Source: Streptomyces brasiliensis (GTDB taxonomy: Bacteria; Actinomycetota; Actinomycetes; Streptomycetales; Streptomycetaceae). Taken from it: 64,000 nucleotides of DNA. The stretch spans positions 58,055 to 122,054 of the forward strand of contig NZ_BMQA01000022.1 in the NCBI RefSeq assembly GCF_014647875.1, given 5' to 3'. Of the stretch, positions 35,869 through 43,671 are shown one piece after another (positions within the stretch are counted from its first letter, which is position 1; the number at the start of each line of letters is the position of its first letter). Below the pieces are notes generated by a model that saw nothing but the letters and a program-made list of their open reading frames with translations, did no database searches and was not told the DNA's origin. Made by a program: the position numbers and the translations under genes.

Positions 35869-36477
35869 TCAGCTGCCGTCTCTCAGGTCGCTCGGCCAGG
35901 CGGGCCTGAACTCGACGTGGTCGTACGTCACGACGCACCCCTCCCCCATCGGCGACTGCGCCAGGAAGCCGACCAGGGCCGCGTCCGTCTCCTTCTCCGA
36001 GCCCAGCGTGAACAGCCGCACGAAGGTCCAGCGCTCGCCGTCCCGGGAGGCGTGGAAGGCGAAGGCGCGCCCGGTGCGACTGATCCGCAGCCACACGGAA
36101 CTGCCGTCCACGGTGAAGGAGTTGGCGTCATCGGAGTGTCCCCGGGTGACCACCGTGCAGACGGTGGGCACGTCCGGGGAGTACTCCAGGCAGAGCTTGG
36201 CCCAGGCCCGGTCGCCGACGTGGACGTAGAGCACCCCCGCGTCGAAGGCGGTGGCGAACCCGACGGTGACCCGGGCGATCAACTGGAAGTCGCCCTCGGG
36301 CGCCCCGAGCAGCCGGGCCGCGTCGGAGGCGGGGTCGAGGGCCTCACCGGTGGGCGGCACGAACCGATCGGTCCGGGGCCCTGCCCACCCGGTGAGCACA
36401 CCGTCCTCGTAGGACCAGTTGCCGTCGGGGCCGTAGGTACGCAGAGGGAAGGGAAGTTCGGGAAGTTCGAGGTCCAT
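35869..36477 (-). CDS. DUF1349 family protein (concanavalin-like fold)
   Basis: A 202-residue protein starting MDLELPELPFPLRTYG. The DUF1349 signature is visible in ARVTVGFATAFDAGVLYVHVG, WAKLCLEYSPD, VCTVVTRGHSDDANSF and LVGFLAQSPMGEGCVVTYDHV. Members adopt a lectin-like beta-sandwich and may bind carbohydrates; a yeast member was described as affecting enolase expression. The open frame begins earlier, but the preceding 47 codons overlap a dispersed repeat and look non-coding. Confidence 0.85.
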   Translation of the reverse strand: MDLELPELPFPLRTYGPDGNWSYEDGVLTGWAGPRTDRFVPPTGEALDPASDAARLLGAPEGDFQLIARVTVGFATAFDAGVLYVHVGDRAWAKLCLEYSPDVPTVCTVVTRGHSDDANSFTVDGSSVWLRISRTGRAFAFHASRDGERWTFVRLFTLGSEKETDAALVGFLAQSPMGEGCVVTYDHVEFRPAWPSDLRDGS

Positions 36478-36528
36478 GGCGGGATTCTCGCAGCCGAACC
36501 GTGCAACCGACGCGGGGCAGCCGGCCCA

Positions 36529-36595
36529 GGGGCGCGGGACTGGATCGATACGCGGCACCGCCGCGTGGGCGCGACAAGCCACGACGATCCCGCAC
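36529..36595. repeat. Dispersed GC-rich extragenic repeat, copy A
   Basis: A run beginning GGGGCGCGGGACTGGATCGA with a GCGGC/GCCGC stem-loop and ending in AGCCACGACGA and CCGCAC matches a second copy at 40637-40705 over about 65 bases with few changes. Both copies lie between genes, near 3' ends, so they may act as terminators or mRNA stabilisers. Similar elements occur in many Streptomyces genomes. Confidence 0.75.
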
Positions 36596-36623
36596 CCGCC
36601 GAACCAGCGACACCCCAACGGCG

Positions 36624-38195
36624 CTACCGCTCCAGAACCCCGTTGAACCGACGCGGCAGACCCAAGGGATTGTCATCCTTCAGCTCCGCCGGCAACAACG
36701 CCTCGGGCGCCCCCTGGTACGTCACCGGCCGCAACCACCGCTCGATCGCCGTACCCCCCACGGAGGTCGACGTCGACGTGGTCGCCGGGTAGGGGCCGCC
36801 GTGGTGCTGGGCCGGGGCGACCGCCACACCGGTCGGCCACCCGTTCACCAGCACACGCCCCGCGAGCGGCGTCAGCTCGGCCAGGATCTCCGCGCCACGC
36901 CCCTCCCCCGCCGCCTCCTCGGCGGAGAGCTGCACGGTGGCCGTCAGGTTCCCCGGCAGCCGCGACAGCACGGCCGTCGCCTCGGCCTCGTCCTCGTAGC
37001 GCACGACCACCGTCACCGGGCCGAAGCACTCCTCGAGCAGCAGGTCGTACGCCCCCGCCTCCGTCAGCCTGCTGGCCGGCACCGTCAGGAAGCCCGGGCT
37101 CACCGTGTGCTCGCCGCCCGCGCCGGGCGTCACCGGGGACTCCACACCGTCGAGGCCGGTGCGCTCGGCGATCCCGGCGACGAAGTTGTCCCGCATGCGG
37201 TGGTCGAGGAGGACCCCCGCCTCGGTGGCGCTGACGGCGTCGGTCAGGGACTTCACCAGCCGGTCGCCCGCAGCACTCGCCGGGGCCAGCACCAGGCCGG
37301 GCTTCACGCAGAACTGGCCCACGCCCAGGGTCATCGACCCGGCGAGCCCGCTGCCGATGGCCTCCGCGCGCTCCGCGGCCGCCGCCTCGGTGACGAGGAC
37401 CGGGTTCAGGGAGCCCAGTTCGCCGTGGAAGGGGATCGGGACCGGGCGGGCGGCGGCCGCGTCGAAGAGGGCACGGCCGCCCCGTACGGAACCGGTGAAC
37501 CCGGCGGCGGCGATCAGCGGGTGCTTGATCAGCTCGATGCCCGCCTCGAAGCCGTGGACCAGGCCGATCGCGTCGTCGGGGATGTGGTGCCCGGCGGCGG
37601 CCCGGCGCAGCACCTTCGCGACCAGCTCGGACAGAGCCGGGTGGTCGGGGTGGGCCTTGACGACGACCGGGTTGCCGGCGGCCAGCGCGCTGGCGGTGTC
37701 GCCGCCGGCCACCGAGAAGGCGAAGGGGAAGTTGGACGCCGAGTAGACGGCGACGACACCCAGGGGCACCTTGTACCGGCGCAGGTCCGGGATCGGCGGG
37801 GCCGCGGTGGCGTCGGGGTGGTTGATGATGACATCGAGGAAGGCGCCCTCGTCGACGATGTCCGCGAAGGCCCGCAACTGATAGGTCGTACGGGCGAGTT
37901 CCCCGGTCAGCCGGACCGGGCCGAGCGCGGTCTCGGCGTCGGCGGCCTCGACCAGCTGGTCACGGGCCGCGTCCAGGCCGGCCGCGGCGGAGCGCAGGAA
38001 GGCCGCGCGGACCGTGCGGTCGGCGAGAGCGCCGCGGGCGGCGTGGGCCGCGCGGACGGCGGTGTCCACCTCCTGGGCTGTGGCCTCCACCGCAACCTGT
38101 TCCCGCTGCTTCCCGGTACGCGGGTCGACACTCCAGACTGGTGCTGCTGCCACCGCGGGTCCCTCCACATGTGTTGCCGTATCTGGGGCATTCAC
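36624..38195 (-). CDS. 2-Oxoglutarate (alpha-ketoglutarate) semialdehyde dehydrogenase
   Basis: A 523-residue NAD(P)-dependent aldehyde dehydrogenase. The catalytic Cys296 is in LGVGQFCVKPGL, the general base Glu259 in FHGELGSLNP, and the cofactor Asn in YSASNFPFAFS (near 155). The length and the GQFCVKPG pattern fit the semialdehyde dehydrogenases that end the non-phosphorylating uronate, arabinose and xylose pathways by making 2-oxoglutarate. An IclR regulator gene diverges from it across a 96-base gap with an operator-like palindrome, and other genes of the same pathways lie at 43.7-52 kb. Confidence 0.88.
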   Translation of the reverse strand: MNAPDTATHVEGPAVAAAPVWSVDPRTGKQREQVAVEATAQEVDTAVRAAHAARGALADRTVRAAFLRSAAAGLDAARDQLVEAADAETALGPVRLTGELARTTYQLRAFADIVDEGAFLDVIINHPDATAAPPIPDLRRYKVPLGVVAVYSASNFPFAFSVAGGDTASALAAGNPVVVKAHPDHPALSELVAKVLRRAAAGHHIPDDAIGLVHGFEAGIELIKHPLIAAAGFTGSVRGGRALFDAAAARPVPIPFHGELGSLNPVLVTEAAAAERAEAIGSGLAGSMTLGVGQFCVKPGLVLAPASAAGDRLVKSLTDAVSATEAGVLLDHRMRDNFVAGIAERTGLDGVESPVTPGAGGEHTVSPGFLTVPASRLTEAGAYDLLLEECFGPVTVVVRYEDEAEATAVLSRLPGNLTATVQLSAEEAAGEGRGAEILAELTPLAGRVLVNGWPTGVAVAPAQHHGGPYPATTSTSTSVGGTAIERWLRPVTYQGAPEALLPAELKDDNPLGLPRRFNGVLER

Positions 38196-38202
38196 CAGGT
38201 TC

Positions 38203-38218
38203 GTTCGATATACTGAAC
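38203..38218. promoter_or_regulatory. Putative IclR-family operator
   Basis: GTTCGATATACTGAAC is an imperfect palindrome with 4-bp arms GTTC/GAAC and a central TATA, resembling known IclR-family sites. It sits 8 bases before the dehydrogenase start on one side and about 75 bases before the IclR start on the other, so one bound dimer could control both genes. Confidence 0.6.
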
Positions 38219-38291
38219 GCTGTCTCTGATGATGAATACGCTCTCGGAGACTATATCTTCGGTTTCTGGTCGAACGAAGGGGTCAAGGGCG

Positions 38292-39065
38292 ATGTCGGCA
38301 GGCGAGACAGGCGGCGGCGCGCAGGTCAAGTCCGCGGTGCGGACCGTTGAGTTGCTCGAGTACTTCGCGGGCCGGCCCGGCATGCACTCCCTCGCGGCGG
38401 TCCAGGAGGCCGTCGGCTACCCCAAGTCCAGCCTCTACATGCTGCTGCGCACCCTGGTGGAGCTGGGCTGGGTGGAGACGGACGCGACGGGCACGCGGTA
38501 CGGCATCGGGGTGCGGGCGCTGCTGGTGGGCACCTCGTACATCGACGGCGACGAGGTCGTGGCGGCGGCCCGTCCGACCCTGGACCGCCTCTCCGACGAC
38601 ACCACGGAGACCATCCACCTCGCCCGTCTGGACGGCACGAACGTCGTCTACCTGGCCACCCGCCAGTCCCAGCACTATCTGCGCCCCTTCACGCGCGTGG
38701 GCCGCCGGCTGCCCGCCCACTCCACGTCCCTCGGCAAGGCGCTGCTGGCCACTCACTCTGACGAGCAGGTTCGCAAGCTGCTGCCGGAGACGCTGCCCGC
38801 GCTGACCGAGCACACGATCACCGACCGGGAGAAGCTCATCGAGGAGCTGCACCAGGTGCGCGAGCAGGGTTTCGCCGTCGACCGCGAGGAGAACACGCTG
38901 GGGCTGCGCTGCTTCGGCGTCGCGATCCCCTACCGCACCCCGGCCCGGGACGCGATCAGCTGCTCGGTGCCGGTTGCCCGGCTGACCCCCGCCCACGAGC
39001 AGATGATCAAGGACGCGCTGTTCGACGCACGCGACCGTCTCACTCTGGCCACGCGCAGGCTCTGA
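38292..39065 (+). CDS. IclR-family transcriptional regulator
   Basis: A 257-residue regulator. The winged helix lies in residues 10-75 (VKSAVRTVELLEYFAGRPGMH, GYPKSSLYMLLRTLVELGWVE) and the ligand-binding IclR domain follows with LARLDGTNVVYLAT, RRLPAHSTSLGKALLA and LGLRCFGVAIPYR. ATG 38292 follows AAGGG and matches the family start; upstream in-frame ATGs at 38229 and 38232 would add about 21 residues. Divergence from the semialdehyde dehydrogenase gene suggests it represses sugar-acid catabolism until an intermediate binds. Confidence 0.88.
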   Translation: MSAGETGGGAQVKSAVRTVELLEYFAGRPGMHSLAAVQEAVGYPKSSLYMLLRTLVELGWVETDATGTRYGIGVRALLVGTSYIDGDEVVAAARPTLDRLSDDTTETIHLARLDGTNVVYLATRQSQHYLRPFTRVGRRLPAHSTSLGKALLATHSDEQVRKLLPETLPALTEHTITDREKLIEELHQVREQGFAVDREENTLGLRCFGVAIPYRTPARDAISCSVPVARLTPAHEQMIKDALFDARDRLTLATRRL

Positions 39066-39158
39066 GCGCGGCGTACGGCGCCGGTTTCCTGAACGCCGGA
39101 TGAGAAAACGGGTCGTACGGGAACGATTTCCCCCGTCCCGCTCGTCTTCTCGGGCGGG

Positions 39159-40613
39159 ATGAACAAGACGATCAGGCGGGCGTCCGTCTTCGCGCTGCTC
39201 CTCGTGCTCGCTCTGCTGGTCAGGGCGACCTGGGTGCAGTTCTACGACGGCAAGGCCCTCGCGGACGACAAGGACAACCGGCGCGGCGCGATCGAGACGT
39301 ACGCGGCTCCGCTCGGGAACATCGTCGTGGCCGGTGAGTCGATCACCGGCTCGGCGCGGACGAAGGGTGGCGACCTCGCGTACAAGCGCACGTACACCGA
39401 CGGCCCGCTGTACGCGGCGGTGACGGGCTACGCCTCGCAGAGCTACGCCCCGACCCAGCTGGAAGGCATCTACCAGGACCTGCTCAACGGCACGGACACC
39501 CGGCTGAAGACGGTCGTGGACACGGTCACCGGCAAGCGCGCCGACGCCGGTGACGTGGTCACCACGATCGACCCGGCCGTGCAGAAGGCGGCGTACGACG
39601 CACTGGGCGACAAGAAGGGCGGCGCCGTCGCGATCGACCCGAAGACCGGCCGGATCCTGGCAGCCGTGTCGACCCCGTCGTACGACCCGTCCTCGCTGAC
39701 CGACGCCAACACGGCGGGCACGGCCTGGAAGAAGCTCACCGCGGACCCCGACAAGCCGCTGACCAACCGCGCGCTGCGGCAGCCGCTGCCGCCGGGTTCG
39801 ACGTTCAAGCTGGTCGTGGCCGCGGCCGCCCTGGAGGACGGGCTGTACGCGAACGTGGACGAGCACACCGACAGCCCCGACCCGTACACGCTCCCGGGCA
39901 CGACCCGGGTCCTCGCCAACGAGAACACGGCCGCGCCCTGCGAGAACGCCTCGATCCGCGTCGCCCTGCGCTACTCCTGCAACAACGTGTTCGCGAAGAT
40001 GGCCGTCGACCTGGGCCAGGACAAGGCGCGGGCGACGGCCGAGAAGTTCGGCTTCGACGACGACAAGCTGGACGTGCCGGTGCGGGCCTACGCCAGCGTC
40101 TACCCGCGGGGGATGGACGAGGCGCAGACCGCCCTGACCGGCATCGGCCAGTTCGACGTCACCGCGACCCCGCTCCAGATGGCGACGGTGTCGGCCGCCA
40201 TAGCCAACGGCGGCAAGCTGGTCTCGCCGCACATGGTGTCCCAGATCACCGACAGCGGCGGCGACGTACTGAGGAACTACGACGACAGCACGGACACCAA
40301 GGAGATCGTCAGCTCCTCCACCGCCGAGCAGTTGCGGTCGGCGATGGAGACGGTGGTCGACGACGGCACCGGCACGAACGCGCGCATCGACGGCGTGACG
40401 GTGGGCGGCAAGACGGGCACGGCGCAGCACGGCGAGAACAACAGCAAGACGCCGTACGCCTGGTTCACGTCGTACGGCAAGTCCGGCACCACGGGCAAGG
40501 AGGTTGCGGTGGCGGTGATGGTGGAACAGTCGAATGCCGCGAGGTCTGAAGTGAGCGGCAACGGCCTGGCGGCGCCGGTGGCCAGGGCGATGATGAAGGC
40601 GGCGCTTTCCTGA
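39159..40613 (+). CDS. Penicillin-binding protein, peptidoglycan D,D-transpeptidase (PbpA/FtsI class)
   Basis: A 484-residue class B PBP. An N-terminal membrane anchor lies at residues 8-24. The transpeptidase motifs are all present: Ser214-x-x-Lys217 (PGSTFK), Ser273-Cys-Asn275 and Lys418-Thr-Gly420 (GGKTGTAQ). It cross-links peptidoglycan outside the membrane. The start is set at the ATG 20 bases after CGTCCCGCTCG; no strong ribosome site is evident. It is a stand-alone paralogue, not in a division cluster. Confidence 0.9.
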   Translation: MNKTIRRASVFALLLVLALLVRATWVQFYDGKALADDKDNRRGAIETYAAPLGNIVVAGESITGSARTKGGDLAYKRTYTDGPLYAAVTGYASQSYAPTQLEGIYQDLLNGTDTRLKTVVDTVTGKRADAGDVVTTIDPAVQKAAYDALGDKKGGAVAIDPKTGRILAAVSTPSYDPSSLTDANTAGTAWKKLTADPDKPLTNRALRQPLPPGSTFKLVVAAAALEDGLYANVDEHTDSPDPYTLPGTTRVLANENTAAPCENASIRVALRYSCNNVFAKMAVDLGQDKARATAEKFGFDDDKLDVPVRAYASVYPRGMDEAQTALTGIGQFDVTATPLQMATVSAAIANGGKLVSPHMVSQITDSGGDVLRNYDDSTDTKEIVSSSTAEQLRSAMETVVDDGTGTNARIDGVTVGGKTGTAQHGENNSKTPYAWFTSYGKSGTTGKEVAVAVMVEQSNAARSEVSGNGLAAPVARAMMKAALS

Positions 40614-40636
40614 ACGCCCTTGAGGGAAGCGCTCCG

Positions 40637-40705
40637 AGGGGGCGCGGGGCTGTATCGATGTGCGGCTCCGCCGCGTGGGCGCGACCAGCCACGACGAAGC
40701 CGCAC
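40637..40705. repeat. Dispersed GC-rich extragenic repeat, copy B
   Basis: Second copy of the element at 36529-36595, here GGGGGCGCGGGGCTGTATCG with the GCGGCTCCGCCGC stem-loop and AGCCACGACGA. It lies between the convergent ends of the PBP and purine-permease genes, a good place for a two-way terminator. Confidence 0.75.
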
Positions 40706-40722
40706 TGATCACGCGGCGTCCC

Positions 40723-42174
40723 TCACTTCACCCCGAGAATCTGCTCCACGGGATCAATGGCGAAGTACACCAGGAACAGAGCGGAAACCACCCACAACAG
40801 CCGGCTGACATCCTTCGCCTTGCCCAGCACCGCCTTGATCACGACGTAGGCGAGAAACCCCGCTCCGATCCCGTCAGTGATCGAGTAGGTGAACGGCATC
40901 GCGGCGATGGTCAGGAACGCCGGGATCGCGATCTCGAACCGGTCCCAGTCGATGTGCTTGACGTGCGTCATCATCAGGAACCCCACGGCGATCAGCGCGG
41001 GCGCCGCCGCCTGGAGCGGCACGATCGTCAGCAGCGGCGTGAGGAACAGCGCCAGCCCGAACAGTCCACCGGTGATCAGGTTCGCGAACCCGGTGCGGGC
41101 GCCCTCGCCGACGCCGGCCGCCGACTCGATGTACGCGGTGTTGGAGGAGGCGGAACCCACACCGCCGGCGACGGCTGCCGCCCCGTCGATGAACAGCACC
41201 CGCCCGATGTTGGGTACCTGCCCCTTCTCGTCGAGCAGCCCCGCCTCCGCGCTGATCCCGACGATCGTGCCCATGGCGTCGAAGAAGTCCGACAGGACCA
41301 GGGTGAACACCAGCAGGACGGCGGTCAGCACACCCGCCTCGGCGAAGCCGCCGAACAGGCTGAAGTGGCCGAAGAGTCCGAAGTCCGGGGTGGCCACGAC
41401 CTTGTCCGGCACCTTCGGGGTGGTCAGGCCCCAGCTCTTGATGTCGGCGACGGCGTCGACGACGATCGCGACGACGGTCATCGCGACGATGCTGATGAGG
41501 ATCGCGCCCTTCACCTTGCGCGCGAGCAGTGCGACGGTCAGCAGGACGCCGAGACAGAACACGAGGACGGGCCAGCCGGTGAGCCGTCCGGCGGCGCCGA
41601 GTTGCACGGGCACGGTGGTGTCGGCGGCGTCCGGGACACGGCTGACGAACCCCGCGTCGACGAAGCCGATGAATGCGATGAACAGCCCGATGCCGACGCC
41701 GATCGCCTGCTTCAGCTGCTGCGGGATCGCGTTCATGATGGCTTCGCGGAGTCCGGTGAGAACGAGCACACAGATCACGACGCCCTCGATGACGACGAGC
41801 CCCATGGCGTCGTCCCAGCTCATCAGCGGCGCCAACTGGAAGGCGACGACGGCGTTGAGGCCGAGGCCTGCCGCGATGGCGAGCGGGAGGTTGCCGCCGA
41901 CACCCATGATGATCGTCATCACACAGGCCACCAAGGCCGTGGCGGTGACGAGTTGGCCCGTGTCGAGCTGGTGGCCGAACTTGTCCTTGGCGCTGCCCAG
42001 GATGATCGGATTCAGGACAAGGATGTACGCCATCGTGAAGAACGTGGCGAAGCCACCGCGTATCTCGCGGCCGAAGGTGGAGCCCCGTTGGGTGATCCTG
42101 AAGTACCGGTCGACGCTGTTGGCCCCGGGTGGCGGGGCACTTGGCCGGCCCGCCACGGTCTGCGTCTCGGACAT
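40723..42174 (-). CDS. NCS2-family purine permease (AzgA-like, guanine/hypoxanthine type)
   Basis: A 483-residue membrane transporter. It begins with the family's NSVDRYFRITQRGSTFGREIRGG-type segment and has TFFTMAYILVLNPIIL, GLGLNAVVAF, FFDAMGTIVGISAEAGL and SSNTAYIESAAGVGEGARTG, all typical of the proton-coupled AzgA branch. About 13 hydrophobic segments are visible. ATG 42174 follows GAGGAG. The frame stays open upstream into the broken ABC permease, but that is accidental read-through. Confidence 0.92.
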   Translation of the reverse strand: MSETQTVAGRPSAPPPGANSVDRYFRITQRGSTFGREIRGGFATFFTMAYILVLNPIILGSAKDKFGHQLDTGQLVTATALVACVMTIIMGVGGNLPLAIAAGLGLNAVVAFQLAPLMSWDDAMGLVVIEGVVICVLVLTGLREAIMNAIPQQLKQAIGVGIGLFIAFIGFVDAGFVSRVPDAADTTVPVQLGAAGRLTGWPVLVFCLGVLLTVALLARKVKGAILISIVAMTVVAIVVDAVADIKSWGLTTPKVPDKVVATPDFGLFGHFSLFGGFAEAGVLTAVLLVFTLVLSDFFDAMGTIVGISAEAGLLDEKGQVPNIGRVLFIDGAAAVAGGVGSASSNTAYIESAAGVGEGARTGFANLITGGLFGLALFLTPLLTIVPLQAAAPALIAVGFLMMTHVKHIDWDRFEIAIPAFLTIAAMPFTYSITDGIGAGFLAYVVIKAVLGKAKDVSRLLWVVSALFLVYFAIDPVEQILGVK

Positions 42175-42374
42175 GGGCGACTCCTCGTTGCCTGAGTGAT
42201 CGGTGCGCGGTTGCTGGCTGGATTGTTCCCGCGTCGCACCTGTTTCAGGTTTTCCCGGTGTTACGGAATCGCGGAGCGCCCCGCCGGTGGTGACCGGCGG
42301 GGCGCCTCCCTGCTCGGCTGACGAAGTACGTCGGGTTCGGCAGCTTGTACGTCCGGTAGGCGTGACCCGGTGCG

Positions 42375-42668
42375 TCAGCGCAGTCGGCCCGCGCCCGCCC
42401 GGTGGTCGACGATGCCGGGAACGGCCCTCGCCGGATCCACCTTCGTACGCAGCACCGGCGTCCAGCCCGCGCCCGGCTGGAGGATCTCCCCGGGCACTTC
42501 GGCGTTGTGGGCGACGATCAGGTCGGTCCGTGTGCCGTTGACGTAGTCGTCGCCGGCCGTCAGCGGTGCCTCCTTCCACTTCTTCAGGATCGAGCCCGCA
42601 CCGATCCCGTCGGCGAGCGTGAACGCGTTGTGTTCCGCGACGAGTCGGGACTCCATCCCGATGCCGGT
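42375..42668 (-). pseudogene. C-terminal fragment of a secreted pectate lyase
   Basis: About 95 codons with the sequence style of the C-terminus of Streptomyces pectate lyases (PL1): GMESRLVAEHNAFT, GTRTDLIVAHNAEV and GWTPVLRTKVDPARAVPGIV, ending shortly after GAGRLR. The catalytic N-terminal part is missing. Upstream, in a different frame, it runs directly into a truncated ABC permease at about 42668, so a deletion has joined the two genes. Family assignment rests on the C-terminal pattern only. Confidence 0.6.
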
Positions 42669-43002
42669 CGTAGCCGCCGGCCAGCGCGACGATCGTCGTG
42701 AGCGCCAGCGTGGCGACGCCGACGTACACGCTGTTGGTGAAGTGGGTGCTGAAACTGCGCTCGGTCCACACCTTCTCGAAGTGGTCGAAGGTGAGCGGCC
42801 AGGGCACGAGCGAGGTCGAGCCGGCCGGGCGCAGGGCGAAGGGCAGGATCCAGTAGAAGGGGATCAGCGTGAACAGGAGATAGATCGACAAGGGGACATA
42901 GATCTGCCAGCGCGGGATTTCGTCCCAGGCACGGTGGGGCCGGCGCTGCCGGGGCCGGGCGGCCAGGGCCTCTTCGTGGGCGGGGGCGATCTCGGTGATC
43001 AT
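42669..43002 (-). pseudogene. Truncated sugar ABC transporter permease (MalG-like)
   Basis: From ATG 43002 about 111 residues read as a carbohydrate-ABC permease: Arg-rich start, IYVPLSIYLLFTLIPFYWIL (first membrane helix), then TERSFSTHFTNSVYVGVATLALTTIVALAGGY. Homology stops there; the EAA loop and remaining helices are gone and the frame continues as unrelated sequence through the pectate-lyase fragment. The start overlaps the stop of the preceding broken permease (ATGA), the normal operon layout. Confidence 0.8.
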
Positions 43003-43534
43003 GTGCGGTCGCCTCCGAACTTGCTCAGCCGCAGATAGGCGATCGAGCAGAAGAGCAGGATCACGAACGCCACCGTGGTGAGGGCGGAGGCGTAGCCGAA
43101 GTTGTGGGCGTCGACGCTGGTGTTGGCGACGTACAGCGGGAGCGTGGTCGTCCCGCCCGCCGGGCCGCCGCCGGTGAGGGTGTAGAGCAGGTCCACGTTG
43201 TTGAACTCCCACACCCCGCGCAGAGGAGCAGTTGCAGTCCGACCTCGACGACGACCCACTGGGCGCTGAAGGTCAGCGTGTCCCAGAACTGGGGGTCGTC
43301 GGTGAAGGCGTGGACGAAGTTGTCGAAGCCCGCGTAGCCGTTCCGCCACGGCTTGGTCGGGTTGTAGTTCTGCAGGCTGTAGGAGAAGACGCTGAGGACC
43401 GGGTAGGCGATGAAGCCCAGCATCAGCAGGGCCGCCGGGGCGATCAGCAGGTACGGCAGGCTGCGCGGCGTCGCGGAGGCACGGCGCCGCGGGGGTGACG
43501 CGGGCGGTTTCGCCACGGCTGCGGCTTGGGCCAT
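42999..43534 (-). pseudogene. Sugar ABC transporter permease (MalF-like) with an internal deletion
   Basis: The 5' part from ATG 43534 reads SLPYLLIAPAALLMLGFIAY, PTKPWRNGYAGFDNFVHAF, QWVVVEVGLQLLL. The 3' part, in another frame, reads GVWEFNNVDLLYTLTGGGPAG, YASALTTVAFVILLFCSIAYL. The middle, including the EAA loop, is missing: a deletion with a short shared sequence (CTCTGCG-like) near 43215-43222 joins the ends and shifts the frame. Roughly 120 codons appear lost compared with the family. Confidence 0.82.
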
Positions 43535-43614
43535 GACTGTTCTCCGTTCGCAAGGGGGAGTGGCCACCCGAAGGGCGTCCGTGCGGGGCGGTGGTCGGGC
43601 GGCGGGCCGGCACA

Positions 43615-43626
43615 GGAAGCGCTTGC
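43615..43626. promoter_or_regulatory. LacI-family operator-like palindrome
   Basis: GGAAGCGCTTGC has the central AAGCGCTT palindrome used by many Streptomyces LacI-type sugar repressors. It lies about 80 bases upstream of the broken MalF-like gene, where the operon's binding-protein gene or promoter would have been. No LacI gene is in the window. Confidence 0.5.
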
Positions 43627-43671
43627 TACATACACATGGGTGAAGCTCCTCACCGGAGGAGATGCGCGGGT

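Noticed and set aside
34517..36094. A 525-codon reverse frame covering the GNAT gene and upstream sequence
   Set aside because: Only the last 167 codons are GNAT-like. The rest is antisense or shifted reading of the regulator remnant and DUF1349 gene, kept open by GC bias.
40723..43212. One long reverse frame of 829 codons that could be read as an ABC permease-purine permease fusion
   Set aside because: The NCS2 permease has its own GAGGAG site and ATG at 42174. The upstream part is a truncated permease followed by out-of-frame pectate-lyase sequence and an untranslated leader, so the open frame is accidental.
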